From positions 124,001 to 188,000 of the forward strand of contig JBBPSI010000021.1 of assembly GCA_038093515.1 (NCBI GenBank): DNA of 64,000 nucleotides, read 5' to 3'. Shown in pieces: positions 40,990-51,721 of the stretch. This DNA is from Butyriboletus loyo. Lineage: Eukaryota; Basidiomycota; Agaricomycetes; Boletales; Boletaceae. Every line of letters starts with the position of its first letter. The stretch's first letter is position 1. The position numbers and the translations under genes are program-made. Below the pieces are notes generated by a model, which saw only the letters and a list, made by a program, of their open reading frames with translations, ran no database searches and was not told the origin of the DNA.

Positions 40990-42947
40990 ATGGATCGTCC
41001 TGTGACATCGAAGTCGCGGGGCATCTGTCGCTACTACTCCACTCCCAAGGGTTGCTTTGCCGGAGACAACTGCAAGTTCCTCCACGGCGCTGACGAGAAG
41101 CTGACCCCGTATGACAAAGCGAAGGTGTGCAAGTACTATGCCAGCGGTGTGTTCGATGCCTCTGCTATCCACCGTCTCTCCTAACACGACTCCAGGCCAT
41201 TGTGCTCGCAGAGATCAGTGTTGGTTCCGGCATGTCCTTCCAAAGGTAGCCCCGGACGACGAAAGGATCCAATTCAATGCGGAAACATGTTGTATCTGCC
41301 TGGAGAAACCAACCACGTATGGCTTACTCAGTGAGTCCCTCTCAAGCGTGGCTACTGGTCGAGTAGCACTGAATCATGCACAGCGGACTGCAGTCATGTA
41401 TTCTGTCTCGAGGTCACTCCGATAACACATTGTTGCCATTTAATGTTACTCACTGCCTAGCCAGTGTATCCGTCAGTGGCGTGTTCCCGCAGGCAAATCA
41501 CCCGATATGGTCTCTTCGGGCACGATCAAGTGTTGTCCCCTCTGTCGCACGCCTTCCAGTTTCGTTACCCCGTCTGCGCATTTCTTCCCAAATGGTATCT
41601 CTAGCAAAAGAGAAACGATTGATGCATACAAAGCCAGCATGGCGAAGGTGCCCTGCAAGCACGTCAATGGCTTCTCTCTTGCCACTGTCATCCAACCTTG
41701 ACTTTCTAGGTACTTTGAAGAGACATCCCGTGCTGGGAAGCCGTGTTGTCCTTTCGGAGTAGATTGTTTTTACCAACACACCAATCCTGATGGTACGCCG
41801 CATGTGTTCTGCCATGGCGCAAAAGATTCCATGAAGGTAGGCTTCCACGTTACGATCATTTACATAGACGACTGATACCATGCTCGTAGGTCTACCGGAG
41901 ACATCGCCTCAGGGGTGCGAATCTCCCTCCTGCGCGTTTTGATTATGATGACCCCATCGAGTTCCTGCAACACATCTTTGAAAATCCAATCACAAATCTT
42001 CACGCTACGCTTGATGTCATACGAGCCAGCCTTCCGGCTCTCATGGAGAGGTTTGCATCGAGTAGCGAACCCGGAAGTCATGATTTAACCGAGGATGAGG
42101 AGATCATGGATTATTCTGTTGACTACCTTGAACTATTGGTATGTAAACCAACCCTCCCTCCTCCACCTTGTTACGAAGCGCCTTGTAGATGTAACTCTAA
42201 CTTTTCCCACTTGTTGCCATGCCATCCATTACGACGTACCTCGAATGTAGGAAGACAATTTGGTTATGCACAACGAAGCGGCAATCTCCCTTTCTACAGC
42301 TGGGGAGGGAGATAACCTACAGTCTACGCCGGTAGAATCACCCCCAGAACATGCACCATTACCGACAGGGTTGCCACTTATTCCAGAAACCCGCGCCGCC
42401 CCCCAGCCGACCGCACTGTCATCCAGTGATCCGCTACCTTCTCAGCCCCAACCTGCACGTCTCCCGTCGCGATTCAGCACGGTAATGAGTACTCAAAGTC
42501 GGCAGACGTTCATCATTGATATCTCGGATGACGATGAAGATGAGGATGAGGAAGAATCTGCTCCGCATACATTCGTTGCCGGTTCCAACAACTCCACCGA
42601 ATCATCTAACTCCCCCCTTTTAGCAAGCACACCTGTCCGCCGATCGTCACTGGAGCAACAACCAACGGCCCTCCAGTCTGTTGGAAACCTTCACACAGAC
42701 ATATCGCTTAGCCGTCCTCAATGTGAACATGACGTAGACCCACCTTTTATGACGGATGGTCGTGGTCGTGTTGTCTGGAGCAGCACCCGCAGTACACCTG
42801 GACGAGGCACCGCCGCAGAAGGCCGAGCGTCGCGACACTCTCGAACTGGATCGGCTTCAAGGATTGTATGTCCATCACCCGTCCCGACTCGCATTGTTTC
42901 AAACACTCGCGGGCACGTATGGGGTGGACAGGATACTCAAGGTGTAG
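40990..42947 (+). CDS. Makorin-type RING E3 ubiquitin ligase with CCCH zinc fingers
   Basis: It probably transfers ubiquitin and may bind RNA through CCCH fingers. The start MDRPVTSKSRG leads to finger 1 (CRYYSTPKGCFAGDNCKFLH) and finger 2 (CKYYASG/HCARRDQCWFRH). A C3HC4 RING follows (CCICLEKPTTYGLL...CIRQW...CCPLCRTPSS), and a last CCCH finger (PCCPFGVDCFYQH). Acidic, Ser/Pro-rich sequence fills 42250-42760. The end is uncertain: one frame runs to 42991 with an Arg/Ser-rich tail. Another, reached if an intron near 42731-42780 is removed, ends at 42947 with a helical tail (HPSRLALFQTLAGTYGVDR). I favour the latter on composition. Intron joins inside the RING are approximate. Confidence 0.82.
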
Positions 42948-43206
42948 ATGGGAAGGTAGGTGGAGGGGAAGAGAGAAATGATATGTGCTAGAAAGACGGA
43001 GATTTTGATTTGTATTTTAGCTTGCATCGTACCTTTGGATGAAGTTGACGTGCTTATTGCAACATTTTTTGCGCAGTCCGCATGACATGTTACTACTTGC
43101 ACAGATTGCCGGCACCAAACTTGCAGGATGGGCCTGGTGTAGAAGGCGCTCCTCATCTCTCTACACCTCCCGCACGTTCGTACCTTGTTCGTTGACGATC
43201 GCCCAG

Positions 43207-43530
43207 CATGTCCCGATACACAAGCTGATCAGGCGCTCATTACGCTGTCCTCGAATCCAAATTGACAGTGCCATTGGACATCCTTACCGGCGCCGGGCCA
43301 CACGAAGTCTTGAACCTGCCCTCTCTGTCTTTCATCTTGCAGCACTCGAACTTGGCATTCGAGGCAACTTTGAGGCGTACCCTCTTACAGTCTCTGAATT
43401 TATTCAAGGGAAGGGAAAGGGCGACAAACCAGGCATTCGTATCTTGCGAGGCTAAGTCGACGAATCATTGATCAAAGGTGGCACACCACCGGATCAGATC
43501 GACGACGATGATCCAGTTCTGATTCCAACG
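43207..43530 (+). pseudogene. Fragment of an MBL-fold hydrolase gene, frameshifted
   Basis: The plus strand encodes VPLDILTGAGPHEVLNLPSL and SFILQHSN, which parallel the intact gene's LPIDMLVADTEPGIVSCPSL and AFSLRHSK. It then continues in a different frame as ELGIRGNFEAYP (intact: DLGTRRDFEGYP) and stops at TAA (43453-43455). After the stop the same frame resumes VDESLIKGGTPPDQID (intact: VAESLQNGGVPPEEVD) and is lost before the HxHxDH motif. A frameshift, a nonsense codon and a missing 3' half mark it as a pseudogene, oppositely oriented to the intact copy. Confidence 0.72.
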
Positions 43531-43572
43531 AGTCAAAGTGAATCCGATCAGCACGCAAGCTTGTTGTACAAC

Positions 43573-46428
43573 TCAAGGCGACATTTCTACGTCTTCTTGT
43601 TTTCTTTTTCTACCCTTCTCCCGTTGCATATCGAGGTTCTCAAACTTTGATGCCCACTCCTCTCGCAGACTAGCATGTTTCTTCGATCGTCTCTCTCCAG
43701 TTTCATCTCGTTCTTGACTCGTGGCCCATCCGTTTCCCCACAAACGATTTGCCCAATTATCGAGACCCTTGTATGTATCGGCATCCCGAATCTCACGACC
43801 AGTGGATTCGTACGCGATCGTCTGTAGTTCTCGAAGGGTGAGACATTCCATGAAGGAGCGCTCCGATGATCGAAAGATCTTCGTGATTCGGGGGAAGCGT
43901 AATTCATAGTACTTCTTAAATTAAGCAAGGGATCAATGTTATCCGAAGACGTACACCAACCTTGCTGCTCGGACTTTTCGTGAATCCGGCACCACATAAT
44001 TCAACGAGGATTGGGGTTCGGAGAAGGACCGTTGGCTGGGGAAGCGTTTGAAGCATCGAGTACGAATATGAAAGTTCATCACGAGACCCCTGTCAATGTG
44101 TGTGGTTGAGTATCTTGAATGGTTTGAGGTATGAAGACTAGCGTTCTTACCGATGGCTCGACTGCGTCTGCTCGCACCCAGAAGTTAAACTCTTCTAGCT
44201 GATCTCGGGACAAGCCGTACGAAGCAGTGAAATAAACAACAAAATGTGGTTTGACTGTGGGCTACGATATGTGTTTGATCATCCTTGGATGGACATGTAT
44301 CAACCAAGATAACTTACATGAGCTGCACATTGAGAAGAATTACCAACTGCGCCAACGTAAAACCGTGTTAGGATCGAGGGAGGTACTAGGGCACATTGAA
44401 ATACATTGCCTCCGGCGAAACCAGGACAGCACCTACCTCGGAGCTCCCTTGCACGATCCTTTTCCCATGAAGCAGCAATCACGACAAGATCAATAGTATC
44501 CCCGTATCCCGGAACATAGTCTTTCTTCAACTGTTTCCATTGAATTCAAGGGTCAGAAGTGTGGCTGTTTCGATATATTCGTGTACCTTGACCCAAGGCA
44601 ACCTCCAGTCTCCATACACACTTTCCCCGGATTTGAGAACTAAACCCTCTTGGCTTTCCGCTATGCGCTGTGCCCATATTTCTCGAAGATTCTTGGCAGC
44701 GCTCTCCATGCATAGCTCAGGGCCACTAGATACCACGAAGCGCTCAGCGATCATGGCCTGGCCCGGTATTTCTTGGATGACACCTTCGAGCATGGAGCGC
44801 CGTATTGAGTATGGTACGTTAAGAAGCGAGGCACTTCCAAGGAGGAGGACGTCGAAAAACACGAGAGCAAGATGAAGAGATTCCGTTGAGGATGAATGAA
44901 GAGAAGGACACGAGTCCCTATTTATGTATGAAAAAGCTGGCCTCGTAGAAATCCACTCAAAGTACTCACAGGGGCTGCGAATCAGTTGACTCTCCTTTGG
45001 ATAAGTTCATAGTCGCTCGAGCTCCTTGGGTCGTACGCGTGACAAGGCCCCGTATCCGCCAGAACTCTGGTACATACCTTTCAATATTCAAAATGACAGA
45101 GTCGAACATCCGCACTGACCATCTATGGCATTCCTCTCATTTGAGAACGCAACCATCTCGGCATCTAAAATGATGTCTTGCTTTCCTAGTCCTGCTAACG
45201 CCGCTTTGATGACTCTACTCTCAATGTTTAATTCGACGTTACAGCGTCGAGACCATAGCACCTACGGGTGCACGGCAATGCGATCCAACGTCGAGTCCCG
45301 TTTGCTCTTGCTGAATATGACGACCTTCGCTTCTCCGTCCCCGCAAAACCGAATATGGATCTGTGCCCGTTCGCCGTCATATTTCGTCTCAGCCCAGATC
45401 TCGCCGTCGGTGTCTAAGAATTCGAGAGCATGTAGGGGGCTCCGACCTTTTATTGACTTGGGGACCTCTACTGGCACACCCCAGCGCAGGTGAGCAGCTA
45501 CGAGTGTACCGCCTGCCTCGAAACCCACGGCAGCCTCATCTAGCTTTGCACGTACTTTGTAAATCTTGATCATAGATCCAGAAGGATCCCATGCCTTCAT
45601 GAACTGCTCTCTTCTTAGCGCTTGCTTGCTGCGTGTATCGTAGGTGAGCAGAACGTGACTGGTCACTGCTGAGGGGGGTGCATAAAGCAGAGGACGTAAG
45701 TCTTTGAGAATGATCTGAGTGAGATAGGCGGCATCGGTAGCTGGAAGGGAATCGTAAAGGGATCGTAATATCGAGGATTTAGAACGCTTATTATTGGACG
45801 TGGACGCGTTCCCATCGTGAAAGGACTTGTCAGAGAAGAGGGACGTAGATGCCAATTCGTCCAGGAGCGCGTCTATCTCTTGAAGGCTCTTGGGTCCAAT
45901 AGCGTTCTGAATCAACGCGTCAACATGGTCACAACTCACAGATCATTCCTTAGAAGGTACCTCTGTTCCAGGTACGGCATATTTAAGTATCTCCTCGCCA
46001 AGGCAACCAGAAGCGGAGCCTTGACTCCAGGCTTTCAGGTATTTCGCACCACCAGTAAAGACCGTGGACGAGTCCAAACATTGGCCGAGATACTGTGCGA
46101 GGAGTGTTTCCTGCAGACCAAACTTCCTTGGGGTATCGTCTTCTGGAAAAAGAAGACGCAGCACTGAGGCAGTAGTACCACGTGGAAGAGGAGAATGATT
46201 TCTTCTCAAAGCTTCTATCCACCTATTGACGACAGTACGAGGAGAGTGGTTTGAGGATGTACTAGTAGACTTGTGCGCGCGAGACAACGTCGTTCTGGCT
46301 GGGATGCTGGCTATTTCTCGCAGCAGAGAAACAAAGCTAGATCCTTCTTCTAGTGCCCTTGCGGATGTTAACGCCTGATTCACTTACAACGAGAATGGTA
46401 TCTGTTTGACTTCGCCTTGCGCTTCCAT
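43573..46428 (-). CDS. ATP-dependent DNA ligase, LIG4-like but without BRCT domains
   Basis: A complete ATP-dependent ligase core. The N-terminal DNA-binding part includes LPRGTTASVLRLLFPEDDTP and LGEEILKYAV. The adenylation domain shows motif I WAETKYDGERAQIH with the AMP-accepting Lys, the FDVLLLGSASLL block (IIIa), motif IV EGLVLK and motif V WVK/LKKDYVPGYGDTIDLV. The OB domain follows (FYVGAVGNS, KPHFVVYFTASYGLSRDQ, YYELRFPRITKIFRSSERSF). The N-terminal and KYDGER features resemble ligase IV. The gene stops soon after the OB fold with a basic tail (KGRKRKQEDVEMSP), so the tandem BRCTs that bind the XRCC4/Lif1 partner are absent. Start ATG 46428 (MEAQGEVKQIPFS); the first intron is not resolved. 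The nearest gene downstream is the MBL relic. Confidence 0.85.
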
Positions 46429-46742
46429 ATGATCTGACAGGTGCACAGTGCCGCTTAAACTTGCTGTTCGTCAGGGAAAGCTGAAAGTCAACAAGAAGTT
46501 TTTACATACATCCTCTACTCGGACGACGCGCGCAGCGCACACATTTGATGTCGATAATAGTAAACGATTTGCCAAGCCGCCGAGTCACCATTGAATATGG
46601 CTACTAGTACTATTACTATTGTTCACGTGCTCGTGCAGAACGTCGGGTATAGATATAAGGAACATTTGATGATACAGATATTCATGGAAAGAGGGCGACT
46701 TTGGCGGAGGGAGTAAGGATGAATGAATGAATGTGATCCTAG
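46429..46742. other. Intergenic region, no gene seen
   Basis: Upstream of the DNA ligase gene and downstream of the BEM3 gene (both minus strand). It probably contains the ligase promoter. No further coding signal is recognisable. Confidence 0.4.
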
Positions 46743-49700
46743 TCAACTTTGTCTTGCGGTCTGCAGGGGCGAGAGAACCGGGGAAGGAACTGAACTCGTT
46801 GGTGGTCGTGGCGATACCGGAAGCCCGATTACCCGGCTGTGTCGGTTGCCTCTCTTATCAACAGCGACGTTTAGTCCGCGGCTGGCAGCGACATGGGCCG
46901 CATGCGACCTCGATTGCATAGGGGGGAACTCAGCTCGGGTAGGTGAGAGGAGTTCCGGGTGTTGAGATGGGTTGCTCGAGCGTGTCCGACTGGACTCCAC
47001 TGTCGCATCATTTTCTGTTGTCTCGTTGCCGCTCTCGTACTGGATGGAAAGACTGTCGCTACCTTCGGAAGGGGTCTCTTCCGACGGTGCTAAGAATACG
47101 ACGGATGTGAGTGGTACCCCGAACAAAAGAGGCAACGACGAACCATATAATGTCCTCCCAGCCAAACCAAGAAGCTTGTCGGCCGCTGCGTCTGAATACT
47201 GTCGACTATTTCGGCGGCTGAGCTCACCCTCCTTGTCCACGTCATCCTCAATTATGTCGTTGGCGGCATCAACATTGAAAACCCGATTGAATTCTCCAAG
47301 CATCAAGCTGAAGACACCAGCAGGTATACCAAGCGTAGGACTGAAGACGATGCCGACGTTTCGCATAGTCATTTTGTTGACGGCTGAGTTTTGTACGATG
47401 AGGATCAGATGGGCAGTTAGTGCGCGAAGTAAGCTGTAGTTGGCAATCGGCAGCGACGCGATGAGATGTGATAGTTCGAGGATGCGCTCTTGCGGCTCCA
47501 CAAAGTCTGCAAGTGGTGTCAGCTAAACTCTGGTACACGAAGACAAGGAGACACACGGACCCATAACGGAGAGGAATCTCATGTGCAAGTCGCGTGTTAA
47601 AATGCTAGCAGGTAGTTCTCGAAGGAAACTTTTCAACAAGCCAGCAATGGCGTGGGGGTCCCAGTATTCGTCGGATGCTAGAAGGTCTACGTCGCCCTCT
47701 TTACAGATCATTAGCGCACCATAGTGCCAGGATGGGAGGTCCAACATACCGGCATTAAATCTGTCCCTCAAACCCTTGATCACAGCAGAACTCCCACTTA
47801 GGCGATAAATACCCTCCTCTTGGTCGGCCTTTTTTGCTTCCAGATACTGTATACATCGGAAGACAACTGCTGGTAGACGAGCGATCTCGGCAACGTCAAG
47901 AGACTCATCCAGGGGTACTCCAAAGACGGCTCGAGGAGCAGACGTCGGGGGCCTGTCGGCAGGTCTTCCGAAGTTCCAAAATGACCTTGACTTTGCCTTT
48001 TCTCGTCTATCACTCGACGAAGTCCCCTCCGTTGGTGCATCCTTGCTGCCAAACTTGTAGCCTGCGGGGATGGGGGCGCCACTTAGGGGTCCTGAAATCT
48101 TTACCTTCCCGCTCGGATCGCCGCGCGAAGGTGTGGAGCCGAGATCGGGCGAAGAGACACGGTCAGGGAATGCGGCTGTTGTAGGCGAACCAGACACTGC
48201 TGCCAGGCCAGGGTGGTACGACTTCCTGTCCCGTCGGGCTTCCCGGGACCGACCAGATTCAGGTGTGCCCTGCTCTTGCTTGGGATACACCCCTCGTCTA
48301 TCAATGTCTGTATAATGACCAAGCTCCGAGCTCGATCTGACCGCCACCAAGCCCTGACCAGCAACTTCAAGCGGTGAGGTTGTAGGTAGAGAACTTGACA
48401 ACGGGAGTTCTGTGCGGTCGACAAGCCTTTTTGCGTATTCTTCATGGATGGACTGATCCCGGTCTGTGTTGACAGTGTACACAGATTTAGTTGGACTTGA
48501 GGAATAGGGCTCGTCGATCGAGGCAAAACCTGGGAGAGGTGCTGACTGGAAGAACTTCGAATTATTCGCGTCTTCCGTAAGTTGTGATACAGGTATTACT
48601 GTGGCTCGCGAGATATCATCTTTCGACAAAATTCTCATTCCGCGTTTTCCATTTGGCGTGGCGACGGTATCTTGATTCGAGCTCACGCTGGAACGAGGTT
48701 GGCCCGATCCAGGGCCTTGAATTTGGGAGACGTTGACCGAAATGGGGCTTGGACCAATCGAGACCGGAGTAAACGAATCTTCATTGAAGGTTCCCGTCAC
48801 ATAACGAACGAGTATGTCCACCCAACTATCCCGCTCGATGTCGCTTTCAGCACATAGGACATGACGTGGATTGGAGCCGCCAGGCCCCTTCTTTGCTTCA
48901 ATGATAAGGAACGCGTGCCGATAATTTTTCTCGTCGTCGTTCTCTGTTGTTCGCTGTTGACGACCTATTTGCGCATTCGTTATGACGATGGAACCAAGGT
49001 GAGCACCGCCACGCTGTTACAGTATTAAATGGGATAGCAACGTTTATATTACAAGTACTCACGCTTTCATAATATTCGAGAACAGGTCCTTGTAAGACGA
49101 AGTACCGGGTCTTCCACCCACCAAAGTTTTTACCTCGTTTGGTGAGATAGCCTTCTTTGTGTCCGGCCTGCATTACTGGCTTCTTTGCCTCGCGGACAAT
49201 GTCGGAAGTCAGAAATGCAATTATTTCATCCCTGTTCTTGACTGGAAGCTCAATCAATGATTGCAGATATACTTCTAGAGCGACCTAAACAAACAACCCT
49301 CAGCCTCCAAAAAAAATAAAGCTTAGATTTACGAGTCTTGCTTACTTTGCGCTGATCGGATTTTGCAGGTGCGTGATCTCTCCACAGTTTACCTTCCGGG
49401 AGGGCTGCAATCTTCTTGGAGACACTCTTCCCAACAACAGCCCTCAGCCGATGGTCAAGTCCTAGTACGTCAGAGTATAATTTTTCTATTTTCCAGGGTT
49501 CCTTGCCTTTCCCAGGATCTACTTCAATCTGAAAAGACAATACCTCCTTTCCCCGATCATTCGGCCTGATAGAGGAATGCGAAACCATGACACGAGTAGT
49601 TTTGAGGTCATCAGCAATAAGAGGGAGTGCACGGAAAGAGGGATTGGGCCCATCGCTCGAGGTACCACCCATGGATTTCGTTAGTGAAAGATAAGATTCC

Positions 49701-51328
49701 GGAAAAGGAGAGTCCGGCTGGGGCGTCAATGGTGTAGATTCCAAAGACGATTGTGATTGTGATAACACTGAAATATCGGGTTGGGCCTGCCAACGTGTCT
49801 GCGATAATATGACTGCTTCTGAAGCTGGAGGCAGATGAGATCCCGAGTTTGGGATGGATTGCGATGAGGCACTCTGAGTGTGACTTGGTTGGTGCACTTG
49901 AATAGGGCCGGGCGAAGGCGACATGGATAAATCATCCATATTGGCAGGTTTGTCATGTCTGTTAATGGTCAACAGGGGCTGTTGTTGTTGCTCAGTTTCC
50001 TCAAACCCATCCTCCTCTTCGTCCGTGTCGAAAAACTCGTGATCATCTTTGGGACGTGGACCAGCGCGCCCTAATGTGCTGAGTGAGTCTCTACCACCAT
50101 TGGCGCCCTGACCCATTTGCGCCTGGGCTGGTCCAGACGTTAACAGGGCTGCAGTCGACCCCGAACGTTGCAGTGGACCTTCAGCCATGTTAGCAATGTA
50201 CCGCTTGGCCTCATCTGGGAGAGAAACGCTCGAGTCTCTGTTTACAGGATTCGAAATTTCCGGAATTGGACTGAGCGAACCAGAGCTGAGACCGGAAGAA
50301 GAATGAGCCGCCAATGATGTATGGTGGATACCAGGTACGGGTGCCTGTGGTGAAACAGCAGTGTTGGGAGTGTGTTGAATGAAAGGAGGTTGTGGTTGCG
50401 ATCCCGGAAACCCATTGGCATCAATGGGCAAGTTCGATGGAATGGTATTCTGTTGCGAAGACCTGCCGTGTGGTATTGGCGATCCTGAGTTGTTGGCGAC
50501 AGAGGTGGGTACACGAGTATATGCCTTTTCTGCTTCGTTTAAACGAGATGAAAGTACGGCGGGAGAAGATAATGGATTTGACGGAGTGCTAGAGTTTCCG
50601 TGGGGAAGAGACACCGATCTAGGAGGCACGACGACGGGTGACAGGGATATGTTGGCAGACCCATTGGGATGGGGTGTTTGAAGATCACGGCCATTTACAT
50701 CTTGCGAGTGAGGGGGAGTGATAGGACGATCGTCGGCGCGGGAACCTGGAGCCGTATTTTCAGGGAAAGATGAATTGTATGAGACTGGAGGGTGGGGAAG
50801 AGAGTACACACCTGGTGTATCAGACAGATGCCGGACCATGGCTGCGCGGGGATCAAGAGAGCCATTTTCTGAAGTGGTGGACATGGTAATGTTGGACGCA
50901 GACGGTCTTAATGGCCTGGGCTTGTCCTTATCCTTCTTGGCGAGCTCGAGACTAAGACCAGCAGCCTGAAGACAGGCCTTGTAGACATCTCGTTCGGCCC
51001 GCATGCGTTCAAGTTCCTTGAGGACTTGGTTGTAACCACTGCGCTGCTTCTCGATTAACTTCCAGAGTTGAGTGTTCTGGGTGGAGAATAAGTTTCGTTC
51101 GGAAAGTGCCTGGTCAAGGGCAGCGAGAGGAGGGTTTGGAGCGTTGGCATGTTGGGAGAGGAGGGCGTCGAGGGAGATTGGATGTGTAGTCGGATTGGTG
51201 ACAGAGGATGAGGGTGGCAAAGAGGACGTGGAGGATGAGGCGTGCGGGCGGGAAGAACTCGAGTTGGATGACGAATGGCGCTCGCGAATGAGGTTACTGT
51301 CGAAGGATGAGCTCAGGGGGGAGCTCAT
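46743..51328 (-). CDS. BEM3: Bem3-like Rho GTPase-activating protein (PX-PH-RhoGAP)
   Basis: It inactivates Cdc42/Rho GTPases at growth sites, controlling polarity. The N-terminus has a Ser-rich start (MSSPLSSSFDSNLIRERH at 51328), then a coiled segment (LWKLIEKQRSGYNQVLKELE) and a very long low-complexity linker. The PX domain follows (VSFQIEVDPGKG...PWKIEKLYSDVLGLDHRLR, IAALPEGKLW), then the PH domain (HKEGYLTKRGKNFGGWKTRY, FVLQGPVLEYYES). The RhoGAP domain is FGVPLDESLDVAEIARLPAV with the arginine finger in EEGIYRLSGS, then WDPHAIAGLLKSFLRELPAS, and NKMTMRNVGIVFSPTL. The PX-PH-GAP order is that of Bem3. Introns lie near 49262-49345, 49010-49065 and 47510-47565. The tail after the GAP is Ser/Pro-rich. 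Confidence 0.92.
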
Positions 51329-51721
51329 GGTGACTGCAGCGGGCGATTGTATCTCCACGTTGAATGGTAGAAAGTGACTGCAGTGAACGTGATGGGTATG
51401 GCTGGGACTTTCGTGCCAAGATCGTCGCAGAAGTAACAGAATGGCTGTGAGGATGCTGAGCTCTCAGATTTGATTGGGGAAATGAACGTGGCAAACCTCC
51501 ACGATTGCAGAAAAAAAGAAAAAGAAAAGCAAAAAGGCTGCACGAACGACCTGGTCCTGGTTTTTCTCTGACAATTGACACGAACTGTAACTGTAACTGT
51601 GCTACCGATCGCACACGCCTGGCAGCGTTGCCCCTTCCATATCCAGATCGCCGACCCTGTACATAGCATAGCTCGGGTAGACCAGGACTGTCATGTACTC
51701 TTTCCTTTCTTCATCATTGTC
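51329..51721. other. Divergent intergenic region, BEM3 to serine dehydratase
   Basis: It contains a pyrimidine/purine-biased stretch around 51505-51535 and the core promoters of both genes. A plus-strand ORF begins at 51575 and runs into the dehydratase frame, but the presequence-like N-terminus favours the later ATG. No other gene is seen. Confidence 0.4.

Noticed and set aside
51575..51721. N-terminal extension of the serine dehydratase frame to 51575
   Set aside because: The extension is hydrophobic and unlike a presequence, while the ATG at 51722 begins a good mitochondrial signal.
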